Assembly: GCF_014837035.1 (NCBI RefSeq)
Contig: NZ_JACSPS010000002.1
Location: 248,001-312,000 of the forward strand
Length of the DNA: 64,000 nt
Reading direction: 5' to 3'
Source of the DNA: Kaistella pullorum
GTDB lineage: Bacteria > Bacteroidota > Bacteroidia > Flavobacteriales > Weeksellaceae
Each line of letters begins with the position of its first letter. Within the stretch, counting starts at the first letter, position 1. The notes under the pieces are model-generated. The model made no database searches. It was given only the letters and a program-made list of their open reading frames with translations, and was not told where the DNA came from. Below are positions 33,157 through 41,600 of the stretch, one piece after another. The position numbers and the translations under genes are program-made.

Positions 33157-35549
33157 TAATTTCTCAAAGGTTTACCTTTCTGCAGCATGTACTGTATCCT
33201 TTCCAGGGTTTTTCTTTCACCGCAAAGCTGAAGGAAGGTCTCTCTTTCGAGGTTGAGTAAATACTGTTCTGTTACAACTGTAGGTTCCGAGAGATTACCG
33301 CCAACGAGGACGTTGGCCAGTTTGTCGGCAATCAGTTTGTCGTGTTCAGAAATGTACTTTCCGGTAAGCATCTGATCAGTTCCTACTAAGAACATTCCCA
33401 GGGCATCTTTGCCTAAAACCTGCACTTTCTGTTCGATAGGTTGAGTATATCCGTGTTCCGCTAAACTTAAAGCAAGCATCTTGGCGGTTTTTATCTGTCG
33501 GTTTTTGTCCACAACCACGATGTCCTTGTGCTCTTCCAGGATGCCCATGTCGTATGCTTCATAAGCTGATGTAGCCACTTTACCCATGGCGATATTCATA
33601 AACATATCCCTGAGTCTGTTGTTTTTTACATCGTCTTTCTGGAATTCGCGTGAAGTCCTGATGGCAAACTCTTTTGTTCCGCCGCCACCCGGAATTACAC
33701 CAACGCCGGTTTCAACCAGTCCGATATACGTTTCTGCAGCCGCAACTACGCGATCTGCATGCATCGTCATTTCGCAACCTCCGCCGAGTGTCATTCCGTG
33801 AGGTGCAACAACAACTGGAATTGAGGAGTATCGAACCCTCATCATTGATTTCTGGAAATAGGCAATCGCCATATTCAGGTCATCCCAATCCTGCTCAATC
33901 GCCATCATCAAAATCATAGCAAGATTGGCTCCCACAGAGAAATTGGCACCTTGGTTACCGATTACAAGACCGTCGTATTCCTTTTCGGCAAGGTCGATGG
34001 CTCTGTTTAAACCATCTAAAACTTCACCGCCAAGCGAATTCATTTTGGAACGGATCTCAAAGTTGATGATACCGTCACCCAAATCCTGAATAGCTGAACC
34101 TGAGTTGCTCCAAAGGGTTTTGTTTTTTCTGATATTGTCGAGGATGATAAAGGATTCCTTTCCGGGAGTATTCAGATAGTTACCGGAATTTTTGTCGAAA
34201 TAGGTGGATTGACCTTCTTCATTAACTTTATAGAAAGTGTCTACATTTTTCACCCAATCCGAAACTTCGTAGCCAGCTTCCTTTGCCAGGTCAATTCCCT
34301 TTTCTACACCTACCGCATCCCAGATTTCAAACGGTCCGTTTTCCCAGCCGAAACCTGCACGCATAGCGTCGTCAATTTTATATACTTCATCTGAAATTTC
34401 GGGAACTTTATGCGAAACGTATCCGAACAGCGCTCCAAGTGATTTTCTGTACAGTTCACCCGCTTTGTCCTTTCCTTCAATTAAAACTTTGAAACGGTCA
34501 ATAGGCTTATCAATGTTTTTGGTAAGCTCAAGCGTAGGGAAACTGGTTTTTTCCTGAAGTTCGTACTCCATTGTTTCCAGATTCAGACCATGAATCTCAG
34601 ATTTGCCTTCGGCATTCTTGATTTTTTTGTAAAAACCCTGCTGCGATTTGGAGCCTAACCAGTTATTATCTACCATTTTCTGGATGTACTCAGGCAGTTT
34701 AAATACATCATTCGAGTTGGAAGCTTCGGTGCCACTGGCGCTCACACCGTTGGCAACCATTACTAAAGTGTCAAGCCCAACGACATCCGCAGTCCTGAAA
34801 GTAGCGGACTTCGGGCGGCCGATTACAGGACCTGTGAGTTTATCGATGTCTGTTACAGACAGTCCAAGTCCTTTTACTTCATGAAGCAGGTTCATCATCG
34901 AGAATACACCCACGCGGTTTGCGATAAATGCAGGCGTGTCTTTTGCAAGCACTGTGGTTTTCCCCAGGAATTTTGCCCCGAAATCCATATAGAATTTCAC
35001 AATTTCCGGGTCGGTATCCGGCGTGGGGATCACTTCCAATAGCGGAAGATATCTTACAGGGTTGAAAAAGTGGGTTCCCGCAAAGTGCTTTTTGAAATCC
35101 TCACTTCTGCCTTCCACCAAATGATGAATCGGGATACCGGAAGTATTTGAAGATATTAAAGTTCCCGGTTTACGGAACTGTTCAATTTTTTCGTAAACAG
35201 ATTTCTTAATGTCGAGTCTTTCAACTACCACTTCAATGATCCAGTCGGTATTTTTAATCTGTTTCAGGTCGTCATCAAAATTTCCTACGGTAATCCTTTC
35301 GGCAAATTTTGGTGTGTAGAGAAGGGCAGGACTGGCTTTTTTCAGTTTCGCAAAATTTTCTGCTGCAATCCTGTTGCGCACGTTCTTGTCTTCGAGCGTG
35401 AGGCCTTTTTTCTGTTCCGCGTCACTTAGCTCAAATGGAACGATGTCGAGTAAGAGCACCTGCACGCCGATATTGGCAAAGTGTGCTGCAATACCCGAAC
35501 CCATTATTCCTGAACCGAGAACCGTAACGTGTTTGATTCTTCTTTTCAT
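33156..35549 (-). CDS. 3-hydroxyacyl-CoA dehydrogenase / enoyl-CoA hydratase fusion (FadN-type)
   Basis: The protein joins two beta-oxidation steps: hydration of enoyl-CoA and oxidation of 3-hydroxyacyl-CoA. The 797-residue protein has the NAD-binding motif VLGSGIMGSGIAAHFANIG at residues 10-28 and GTHFFNPVRYLPLLEVIPT near 170. The dehydrogenase C-domain text AFIANRVGVF follows. The hydratase/isomerase domain is in the C-terminal half (about 520-700), with GVGVIPGGGGTKEFA and YSSIPVVVAPHGMTLGGG. This dehydrogenase-first order is that of Bacillus FadN, the reverse of E. coli FadB/FadJ. It follows marR by 50 bases in the operon. Confidence 0.93.
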   Translation of the reverse strand: MKRRIKHVTVLGSGIMGSGIAAHFANIGVQVLLLDIVPFELSDAEQKKGLTLEDKNVRNRIAAENFAKLKKASPALLYTPKFAERITVGNFDDDLKQIKNTDWIIEVVVERLDIKKSVYEKIEQFRKPGTLISSNTSGIPIHHLVEGRSEDFKKHFAGTHFFNPVRYLPLLEVIPTPDTDPEIVKFYMDFGAKFLGKTTVLAKDTPAFIANRVGVFSMMNLLHEVKGLGLSVTDIDKLTGPVIGRPKSATFRTADVVGLDTLVMVANGVSASGTEASNSNDVFKLPEYIQKMVDNNWLGSKSQQGFYKKIKNAEGKSEIHGLNLETMEYELQEKTSFPTLELTKNIDKPIDRFKVLIEGKDKAGELYRKSLGALFGYVSHKVPEISDEVYKIDDAMRAGFGWENGPFEIWDAVGVEKGIDLAKEAGYEVSDWVKNVDTFYKVNEEGQSTYFDKNSGNYLNTPGKESFIILDNIRKNKTLWSNSGSAIQDLGDGIINFEIRSKMNSLGGEVLDGLNRAIDLAEKEYDGLVIGNQGANFSVGANLAMILMMAIEQDWDDLNMAIAYFQKSMMRVRYSSIPVVVAPHGMTLGGGCEMTMHADRVVAAAETYIGLVETGVGVIPGGGGTKEFAIRTSREFQKDDVKNNRLRDMFMNIAMGKVATSAYEAYDMGILEEHKDIVVVDKNRQIKTAKMLALSLAEHGYTQPIEQKVQVLGKDALGMFLVGTDQMLTGKYISEHDKLIADKLANVLVGGNLSEPTVVTEQYLLNLERETFLQLCGERKTLERIQYMLQKGKPLRN

Positions 35550-35599
35550 TATTAATTTTTTTGATTACTATTTTGATAACAGCGTCAACCTTCGTTGCG

Positions 35600-36052
35600 C
35601 TATTTTTTGTTATTGAGCTGATTGGCAATCTGCAGGATTTCTCCCATCACTTCTTTGAAAATTTCAAGTTTTTCGTTTGGAATTTTTTCCATGACGGTCT
35701 TATTGAAATTGAGCACGACTTCCTTCGAAAGGTTACGGCTGTTCAGTCCTTTGTCTGTAAGTTTAATGATTACCTCGCGCTTGTCATTGGTGGTTTTCTC
35801 CTTATAGATATAGCCGTTGTCCTCAAGCAGTTTGATGATTCGCGTGAGCGACGTAGGTTCTATCGCCATTTTGGGACCCAGATTTGTGCTGCGCGTACCG
35901 TCTTTCGGATCAATTTTAAGGAGTGTAAGTGCCTGTACCGCAGTAGCATCATAATCCTGCGCCAAATCAGAGTACATCTTCGAAACCGCAAGCCACGTAG
36001 ATTTCAGTACCAGATCTATATTATCTACTTTCTCGTTCATTTTGTTTTTCAT
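35600..36052 (-). CDS. MarR family transcriptional regulator of the beta-oxidation operon
   Basis: The 150-residue protein has the MarR winged-helix pattern. A dimerisation start is followed by QALTLLKIDPKDGTRSTNLG and PTSLTRIIKLLEDNGYIYKE, the recognition helix. The wing TTNDKREVIIKLTDKG follows, and C-terminal helices complete the fold. It is the first gene of the fatty-acid operon. A perfect 20-bp palindrome over the -33 region of its promoter is its likely binding site, implying self-repression. Acyl-CoA or a fatty acid is the natural guess for the inducer, but that is inference. An alternative start at Met5 (36040) is possible. Confidence 0.92.
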   Translation of the reverse strand: MKNKMNEKVDNIDLVLKSTWLAVSKMYSDLAQDYDATAVQALTLLKIDPKDGTRSTNLGPKMAIEPTSLTRIIKLLEDNGYIYKEKTTNDKREVIIKLTDKGLNSRNLSKEVVLNFNKTVMEKIPNEKLEIFKEVMGEILQIANQLNNKK

Positions 36053-36073
36053 AGCCCTTAATCTTCTTCAAAC

Positions 36074-36081
36074 CAAATATA
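36074..36081 (-). promoter_or_regulatory. -7 element TATATTTG of the marR / beta-oxidation operon
   Basis: Read on the minus strand, this is an exact TAnnTTTG match, 22 bases before the marR start codon. The palindrome core at 36094-36105 lies 12 bases upstream of it. Confidence 0.65.
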
Positions 36082-36089
36082 ACAAAAAA

Positions 36090-36109
36090 ATACTATGCAT
36101 GCATAGTAT
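36090..36109. promoter_or_regulatory. Perfect 20-bp palindrome, probable MarR operator
   Basis: ATACTATGCATGCATAGTAT is fully self-complementary. It covers the place where the -33 element would be, so a bound dimer would block RNA polymerase. The 12-bp core TATGCATGCATA recurs upstream of etfB at the same distance from the -7 element. Confidence 0.75.
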
Positions 36110-36154
36110 CTGGATAGGAGTGTGGTAATGTGTTGATTTGCAGTTAATTAAATA

Positions 36155-36169
36155 GTATGCAAAACATAC
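36155..36169. promoter_or_regulatory. Secondary inverted repeat upstream of the marR promoter
   Basis: GTATG-CAAAA-CATAC is a 5-bp inverted repeat. Its AGTATGCA edge (36154-36161) resembles a half-site of the main operator, so it may be an auxiliary site. Confidence 0.35.
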
Positions 36170-36214
36170 CGTAAAAGTGACCTGTATTATTATATCTGAA
36201 TCTATTTTAAATTT

Positions 36215-37138
36215 TTAGTAGATATTATTTAATGTTTTTATTATTTCTTCAAATGATTTGCATTCAAAAACTTCATTTTCAGTTTTTACGGTCCAAATAT
36301 CACCAGAGTAAGAGAATTTCGTTGCAGAGATATCAAAAGCGTAATTTTTTTGGAGCAGAGAGTACAGCATTTCTTTTTGTAAAGCGGGAGCAACAATCTT
36401 TGCAGCCACAAAGCCTTTTCCGAGGTTAAAAAGTTGGGGATTGAGTAATTCATGATGATTCAGTAGAATCTCTTCCGCAATTCCCGTATCGAGTTTCCCG
36501 TCGTGCAGCAACCAGATTTTATCGGCAAATTCTTTCGCCAGGCGCCAGTCATGTGAACTGAAAAGTATAAGTTTGTGGTGCTTTTTAGCCAGATTTCTTA
36601 GAATTTTCAGGATTGTGATCTTATTTTTTTCGTCCAAATGCGTCGTAGGTTCATCCAGGATTATCATCGGCGAGTTTTGTGCGAGGGCGCGCCCGATGAA
36701 GGCTTTCTGCAGATTACCGTCTGAGAGGTTGCGCAGCGGGAAATCCGCGTATTGCTGCAGACCGAGATCATCGATGATTTTCGAAACTTCAATTTTATCG
36801 TCGTTGTTCAGATCGAAATAATACGGATAATGGATGTATTTGCCTAAGGAAATCAGGTCACGAAGTTTGAAGTTTGCCGGAATTTCGGATTTTGAAAAAA
36901 CCACCGCAATCTGTTCCGCAATCTGTTCGTGGGAAAGAGTTTTAAGATTTTGATTATTCAGGAAGATGTCACCGCTTAACGTTGGGATCTGTTTTAACAA
37001 AGTTTTGAGCAAAGTGGTTTTTCCCACTCCATTATTACCGATGATGAGGCAGATTTCACCGGTGTGCAATGCGGTATCTGCGTTCTTAATCAACGGTTTC
37101 CGGTATCCAAAGGCTGCTTTATTTATATTTAAAAACAT
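36215..37138 (-). CDS. ABC transporter ATP-binding protein (iron-siderophore/haem/B12 type)
   Basis: The 307-residue cytoplasmic ATPase has Walker A GNNGVGKTTL near residues 34-43 and the Q-loop region IAVVFSKSE. The signature is LSDGNLQKAFIGRAL near 138-152 (the usual G-G-Q is D-G-N here), Walker B is MIILDEPTTHLDE, and the switch His sits in FSSHDW. The start FLNINKAAFGYRKPLIKNAD is typical of FecE/BtuD-like proteins. About 50 extra residues at the C-terminus are unusual for this class. It follows the FecCD permease gene by 40 bases and surely works with it; the substrate is unknown. Confidence 0.9.
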   Translation of the reverse strand: MFLNINKAAFGYRKPLIKNADTALHTGEICLIIGNNGVGKTTLLKTLLKQIPTLSGDIFLNNQNLKTLSHEQIAEQIAVVFSKSEIPANFKLRDLISLGKYIHYPYYFDLNNDDKIEVSKIIDDLGLQQYADFPLRNLSDGNLQKAFIGRALAQNSPMIILDEPTTHLDEKNKITILKILRNLAKKHHKLILFSSHDWRLAKEFADKIWLLHDGKLDTGIAEEILLNHHELLNPQLFNLGKGFVAAKIVAPALQKEMLYSLLQKNYAFDISATKFSYSGDIWTVKTENEVFECKSFEEIIKTLNNIY

Positions 37139-37178
37139 AATTCCGTGTATTTAAACCTGGGCTGATTCAAGTTTACAA

Positions 37179-38156
37179 TTAAAAATTTGCTTTCCGGCTT
37201 TTGAGCATCATTGCCAGAATTACAGGAACGCCAAAAACGGAGGTAATCACATTTAATGGAAACAGCGTGAGTTCTGAAATGACCGAAAAAAACAGCATTA
37301 TAAAAGTACCCAACAAAAGGTTCAAAATCCACTGATGCCAAAGTTTTGCGGGGTTATAGATTAGTCTGCAGAAGTGCGGAACCACGATTCCGACAAACAG
37401 AATCGGTCCTAAAAAGGCCGTTACCGACGCCGCCAAAACCGAAGACGAAATGATGATGAGCAGTTTGAGCCTATTCAGATCCACACCCAAACTTTGCGCA
37501 TATGCGCTTCCTAAAGCGCTGCCAAGCAAAGGTTTAATACTTTTGAAGGCTGCGAAAAGTCCTCCAAGTACAATTATTCCTAAAATCCACAACTGCCGTC
37601 CGGAAGCTTGGTTGTTTGCTCCGAAACTCCACAGAACATAGTTTTTTAAACTTTGGCTTTCCGCGTAAAACTGCAGCACCGAAACTACCGCGCCGGCCAG
37701 CGCCGAAACAAGAAATCCGAAGATGATGATCGATGATCTGTCGCTTAATCTGCGCGAAAATGCCAGAAGCAGCAACATCAGGACAAGGCTTCCACCGATT
37801 GCCGAAACGCTTATAAAGCTGTCCTGCAAAATCTCCGGCAGAATGATGTACTGCGAAAAGAAAAGATAAAAAGCCACGCTCAGGCTCGCCACAGACGTGA
37901 TTCCAAGAACAGACGGCCCGGCGAGCGGATTTTGGAAATACTCCTGCAGTAAAAATCCGGATGTGGGAATTGCCAAACCCGCCAGAACGACCGCTACGAC
38001 ACGGTTGATGCGAAGACCTGCTATCTGTGAATTTGCTGTATCGGTGAAAAAATCGCGGAAATTTAAATCTGAAAACCCAATATTCAGGTTGATGGCGCTT
38101 ACTGTTATGATCGCAAGCGAAATGGCGCCACAAAGAATTTTAAATTTCCTGTCCAT
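37179..38156 (-). CDS. FecCD family ABC transporter permease
   Basis: The integral membrane protein imports iron complexes, haem or cobalamin as a homodimer. From the ATG at 38156 (MDRKFKILCGAIS) it has 325 residues; an ATG at 38183, just 5 bases after the previous stop, would add nine. About nine to ten hydrophobic segments are seen. Typical text includes LAGLAIPTSGFLLQEYFQNPLAGPSVLG near residue 60, GAVVSVLQFYAES and the block FVGIVVPHFCRLIYN near 250-265. No periplasmic binding-protein gene is nearby. Confidence 0.92.
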   Translation of the reverse strand: MDRKFKILCGAISLAIITVSAINLNIGFSDLNFRDFFTDTANSQIAGLRINRVVAVVLAGLAIPTSGFLLQEYFQNPLAGPSVLGITSVASLSVAFYLFFSQYIILPEILQDSFISVSAIGGSLVLMLLLLAFSRRLSDRSSIIIFGFLVSALAGAVVSVLQFYAESQSLKNYVLWSFGANNQASGRQLWILGIIVLGGLFAAFKSIKPLLGSALGSAYAQSLGVDLNRLKLLIIISSSVLAASVTAFLGPILFVGIVVPHFCRLIYNPAKLWHQWILNLLLGTFIMLFFSVISELTLFPLNVITSVFGVPVILAMMLKSRKANF

Positions 38157-38188
38157 TCGGTTTCGTTTATAAACCCTTGACAACCACT

Positions 38189-38761
38189 TTATTTGAATGA
38201 ATTTATTTTCTCATCCAAAATCTGCTTCGTCATCATACCGATTGTTTCGTCAGACTTATCGCCTTTGCGCATCAGCGTAAACGGAATGCTGCCGCCGTCC
38301 CACTGATCAAAATTTTTGGGGAAAAACTCAAGGGAGAGCTTTTCCGGATCTACGAGTACGATGTTCTTAGACAAATTATTCTCTTCAGCGAAATCTTTTA
38401 CTTTCGTTGGCCAGTCTTCTCTAGCATCGATGCCCACGAAGGTGAATTTTACCGGCTGACCTTTCACTTCCTGCATCTTTTCCTTGAAGTGCGGAATTTC
38501 GCGCATGCACGGTCCGCACCATGTGGCGAAAAAGTTGGTGATGTACAGCGTGTCATTGTCTTTTTTTGCAAGTAAAGCGGATGCCTGGTCGGGTGAGAGC
38601 TCTATTTGTCTGAAGGGCGTGAAGTTTTCCGGCGTCGCATGTGCAGACGAGGAATCGGTATTTAAAGTTTCGGTTTCTGTGCTGCTGTCCAGTGTAGTAT
38701 GTTCTTTTTTACAAGACGAAAGTGCGCCGACGAGCATTAAAACCAGGAGTAAATTTTTCAT
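38189..38761 (-). CDS. TlpA-like thiol-disulfide reductase, lipoprotein
   Basis: From the ATG at 38761 the 190-residue protein has a lipoprotein signal, MKNLLLVLMLVGALSSC, with lipid-attachment Cys17. A flexible Ser/Thr/Glu-rich linker (about 18-45) leads to a thioredoxin fold with the active-site motif ATWCGPCMREIPHF (Cys82, Cys85). Later blocks are FTFVGIDAREDWP and GGSIPFTLM, the cis-Pro loop. TlpA-like proteins reduce disulfides in the periplasm, often for cytochrome c maturation. It is the first gene of a three-gene set with an iron-type ABC permease and ATPase and is divergent from the reductase at 38794. Confidence 0.9.
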   Translation of the reverse strand: MKNLLLVLMLVGALSSCKKEHTTLDSSTETETLNTDSSSAHATPENFTPFRQIELSPDQASALLAKKDNDTLYITNFFATWCGPCMREIPHFKEKMQEVKGQPVKFTFVGIDAREDWPTKVKDFAEENNLSKNIVLVDPEKLSLEFFPKNFDQWDGGSIPFTLMRKGDKSDETIGMMTKQILDEKINSFK

Positions 38762-38772
38762 TTTATTTTTAG

Positions 38773-38780
38773 TATTTTTG
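38773..38780 (+). promoter_or_regulatory. Promoter element TATTTTTG for the reductase at 38794
   Basis: This exact TAnnTTTG match lies 13 bases before the start codon at 38794. It also lies just upstream of the divergent tlpA-like gene. Confidence 0.5.
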
Positions 38781-38793
38781 AAACAGTATTGAT

Positions 38794-39918
38794 ATGGAAA
38801 CACTTTCTACAAAGCCGCGTCAGGCCGTATTTCATCCGCTAAAAGTAGCAAAAAAAGAGCAGCTGAACAAAAACACCTTCATGCTCGAATTTGAAATACC
38901 GGCGCATTTGAAGAGCAATTTTCAGTTTGAGGCGGGTCAGTACGTCACAGTGAAATATCAGGCCGGCGATACCGTTTTCCAAAACGATTATTCGATGACT
39001 TCGGCGCCATTCGAGCAGAAAATAACACTTGGCATCAAGATTTCGTCGGATGACAGTTCTGCAAATGTTTTGTTTAATGATTACAAAGTGGGTGATGTTC
39101 TGGAAGTTTCCGAACCTAGAGGGCGATTTACGATCACCTCAAAACCGCACGAATTCCGCACAATAATCGGTTTTGCCGGCGGAATCGGGATTACGCCATT
39201 GCTTAGTCATTTCAAAAACATTCTGCATTCCGAACCGCGCACAAGGCTTTTTCTGTTTTACGGAAACCGCCGGACGGAAGAAATCGCCTTTAAAAAAGAT
39301 CTAGACGAGTTAACTGAAAAGTATAGTGAAAGACTTCAGGTTTACTATTTCTTTTCGCGCGAAAACACACCTGACCATCTTTTTCAGGGTCGCCTGGATG
39401 AAAAGAAACTTCATCTTATCATCAATCAGATCCTGCATTTGGATGATACTGATGAAGAAAGTACAATTTGGGATGCCGTAGATGAAGTGCTGATCTGCGG
39501 CAAAGGTGAGATGATCCGCTCGCTCGCTAACGCCTGCTATAACAACGGGATTCCAAAAAAGAACATTCATTTTGAACTTTTTGAAACATTTAATGAAGAT
39601 ATTTATCCAGTAGAAAAGGAGTTTCCGCTCGTGCAAAATATAGCGGTTGACTTTAAACTTTTTAATAGAGATTATCATTCTACACTACCAAATAACAAAG
39701 CCAGATTGTTGCAGCAACTGCTGGCGCAGGGTTTTCCGGTACCTTATTCATGCAAATCGGGGATTTGTGGTATTTGCGAATGTAAGCTTGTGGAAGGGGA
39801 CGTGGAGCTGCTTGAAAACGAATATCTGACCGAAAAAGAAGAATCGGCCGGAAAGATTCTTGCGTGTATGTCAGTCGTCTTAAGTGAGAAGGTGAAAGTA
39901 AATTTTGATGTTGCTTAA
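38794..39918 (+). CDS. Ferredoxin-NADP-type reductase with C-terminal 2Fe-2S domain
   Basis: The 374-residue protein joins an FAD domain, an NAD(P) domain and a plant-type 2Fe-2S domain, like PaaE or HCP reductases. The FAD-binding motif appears as QNDYSMTS near residues 65-72 and the NAD-binding start as GFAGGIGITPLLSHFKNIL near 126-144. The iron-sulfur cysteines are Cys320, Cys325, Cys328 and Cys358 (CKSGICGICECKL and ACMSVV). Such enzymes move electrons from NAD(P)H to an oxygenase or hydroxylase. No partner is adjacent. The next gene starts 11 bases on. Confidence 0.9.
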   Translation: METLSTKPRQAVFHPLKVAKKEQLNKNTFMLEFEIPAHLKSNFQFEAGQYVTVKYQAGDTVFQNDYSMTSAPFEQKITLGIKISSDDSSANVLFNDYKVGDVLEVSEPRGRFTITSKPHEFRTIIGFAGGIGITPLLSHFKNILHSEPRTRLFLFYGNRRTEEIAFKKDLDELTEKYSERLQVYYFFSRENTPDHLFQGRLDEKKLHLIINQILHLDDTDEESTIWDAVDEVLICGKGEMIRSLANACYNNGIPKKNIHFELFETFNEDIYPVEKEFPLVQNIAVDFKLFNRDYHSTLPNNKARLLQQLLAQGFPVPYSCKSGICGICECKLVEGDVELLENEYLTEKEESAGKILACMSVVLSEKVKVNFDVA

Positions 39919-39929
39919 ATCCAGCTGCC

Positions 39930-40553
39930 GTGGTAAAAAAGATTTTAGACATATTCAGGACTTTTTTTACGCTGGTTGAGATCGCGGTATTGCTGATGAT
40001 TCTTGCTAATATCTGGGTATATGCCCTCACGAATGGACGCACTTTCACCAAAATCTCCAAAATTCCGCCACGTGAGACGGCGTTGGTTTTAGGAACTTCG
40101 CCGCGAATGAAATCCGGGGCATCCAATCCGTATTTCACTTCGCGGATGGATGCCACCGCATTGCTTTATCATCACGGAAAAATAAAAAAAATCATTGTCA
40201 GTGGCGAGAAAAGTCCGGGTTATGATGAACCTTACGCGATGAAGAACTATCTTGTGTACCAGGAGGGCGTGCCGGAAAGCATCATTACGGAAGACCCAAA
40301 AGGCTTCAAGACGCAGGCCAGCATCCAAAACTGCAAACGCGTCTTCCAAAAGAACGATATCATCATTGTTTCGCAGGGATTTCACAATTTGCGCGCGCTT
40401 TTTTATGCACGTAACAATAATATGAATGCCCTTGGCTTTGATGCGCAGGACGTGCTGGCGAACAGAAGTTATTACAGAAACCAATCACGGGAGTTTCTGG
40501 CACGCGTGGTAGCGGTGATTTACTACATTTTCGGGATCGAGCGAAAAGGGTAG
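39930..40553 (+). CDS. SanA/YdcF-type DUF218 membrane protein
   Basis: The 207-residue protein has one N-terminal membrane segment (about 10-30, FTLVEIAVLLMILANIWVYAL) and a DUF218 domain. Family text includes ALVLGTSPRMKSGASNPYF, KIIVSGEKSPGYDEPYAMKN, GVPESIITEDPKGFKTQASI and IIVSQGFHNLRALF. SanA proteins affect vancomycin exclusion and envelope integrity in E. coli; the molecular activity is not settled. The start codon is GTG at 39930, preceded closely by the reductase gene. Confidence 0.88.
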   Translation: MVKKILDIFRTFFTLVEIAVLLMILANIWVYALTNGRTFTKISKIPPRETALVLGTSPRMKSGASNPYFTSRMDATALLYHHGKIKKIIVSGEKSPGYDEPYAMKNYLVYQEGVPESIITEDPKGFKTQASIQNCKRVFQKNDIIIVSQGFHNLRALFYARNNNMNALGFDAQDVLANRSYYRNQSREFLARVVAVIYYIFGIERKG

Positions 40554-40601
40554 CGACGCTGTTTATTTGCCAAAGATTCGGATAGAAACCGCGCATAGTA
40601 T

Positions 40602-40609
40602 TATATTTG
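40602..40609 (+). promoter_or_regulatory. Promoter element TATATTTG for udk
   Basis: This exact TAnnTTTG match lies 16 bases before the udk start codon at 40626. Confidence 0.55.
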
Positions 40610-40625
40610 CACAAACAAAAAGGAT

Positions 40626-41261
40626 ATGCTCGTAATAGGAATCGCAGGCGGAACTGGCTCCGGAAAAACCACGGTGGTGAATAAAATTCTTCAACAACTG
40701 AATACTGAAGGTGTAAATGTGCTTTCTCAGGATAATTATTATCATGATAATCAGCAGCTTACATTATCAGAGCGCGAGGTCCTTAACTATGATCATCCAA
40801 AATCAATCGATTTTGAACTGCTGATTCAGCACGTGAAAGCGCTCAAACGCGGTGAGTCTATCGAACAGCCGCTGTATTCATTCGTAACACACTCACGCAC
40901 AGGCGACCATCTGCTCATCGAGCCGAAAAATGTACTGATAGTAGAAGGGATTTTAGTTCTTACCAATGCAGAGCTGCTTAAAGAATATAACTTAAAGGTG
41001 TTCGTACACGCAGATTCCGATGAAAGGCTCATCCGGCGTATCCGTCGGGATACACAGGAAAGAGGACGTGATCTGCAGGAAGTGCTTCACCGCTACCAGA
41101 CTACGCTGAAACCTATGCATCAGGAATTCATCGAGCCTTCGAAAAATGAGGCAGATCTCATCGTTCCAAATATGAAGCAAAATACGGTGGCCATTGATTT
41201 TCTCTCCACTGTCATCAATAATACGCTGAAAAAGCAGACGCGCCATGAAAACACTAATTAA
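40626..41261 (+). CDS. udk: Uridine kinase
   Basis: Udk phosphorylates uridine and cytidine in pyrimidine salvage, which fits the nucleoside permease encoded at 49326. The 211-residue cytoplasmic protein has the P-loop GIAGGTGSGKTTVVNKIL near residues 5-22. The blocks LSQDNYYHD, NYDHPKSIDFELL and VLIVEGILVLTN follow. RRIRRDTQERGRDLQEVLHRY is the lid region. Length is normal. It overlaps the next gene by 17 bases. Confidence 0.95.
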   Translation: MLVIGIAGGTGSGKTTVVNKILQQLNTEGVNVLSQDNYYHDNQQLTLSEREVLNYDHPKSIDFELLIQHVKALKRGESIEQPLYSFVTHSRTGDHLLIEPKNVLIVEGILVLTNAELLKEYNLKVFVHADSDERLIRRIRRDTQERGRDLQEVLHRYQTTLKPMHQEFIEPSKNEADLIVPNMKQNTVAIDFLSTVINNTLKKQTRHENTN

Positions 41262-41598
41262 AGAAATAAAGCCTAAATCACCTGCGCTGCGCTGGTTTCG
41301 CAAATATATGCTCAATAAATATGCGATTACCATTGCACTTTTCCTTTGCTGGATGGTTTTTTTTGACAGTACATCATTTCTGGTCATCAATGAAATGAAT
41401 GGCGAGATACGCAAATACGAAAAACAACTTGCGTACTACAAAGATGAGTACAAGAAAAACGACGATTTCTACAAGAAATTAATGAATGATAAGCAGGAGA
41501 AGGAAAAATTTGCGCGCGAAAACTATTTCATGAAGAAACCCAATGAAGAAATCTTCATTCTGGTGGTGGACAGTACAAACGTCAATAAAACGCAGTAA
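41245..41598 (+). CDS. FtsB/DivIC-type septum formation initiator
   Basis: The 117-residue protein has a short cytoplasmic start and a single membrane segment (about 28-44, AITIALFLCWMVFFDST). A coiled coil follows (about 50-90, EMNGEIRKYEKQLAYYKDE). The end FARENYFMKKPNEEIFILV matches the conserved ARE.Y..KKP.EEI motif of FtsB/DivIC proteins, which link the divisome layers. It overlaps udk by 17 bases, so translation is likely coupled. Confidence 0.9.
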   Translation: MKTLIKEIKPKSPALRWFRKYMLNKYAITIALFLCWMVFFDSTSFLVINEMNGEIRKYEKQLAYYKDEYKKNDDFYKKLMNDKQEKEKFARENYFMKKPNEEIFILVVDSTNVNKTQ

Positions 41599-41600
41599 AG

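Noticed and set aside
35561-36061. Plus-strand open frame of 166 codons over marR
   Set aside because: It is antisense to marR and crosses its start; no start signal or family text.
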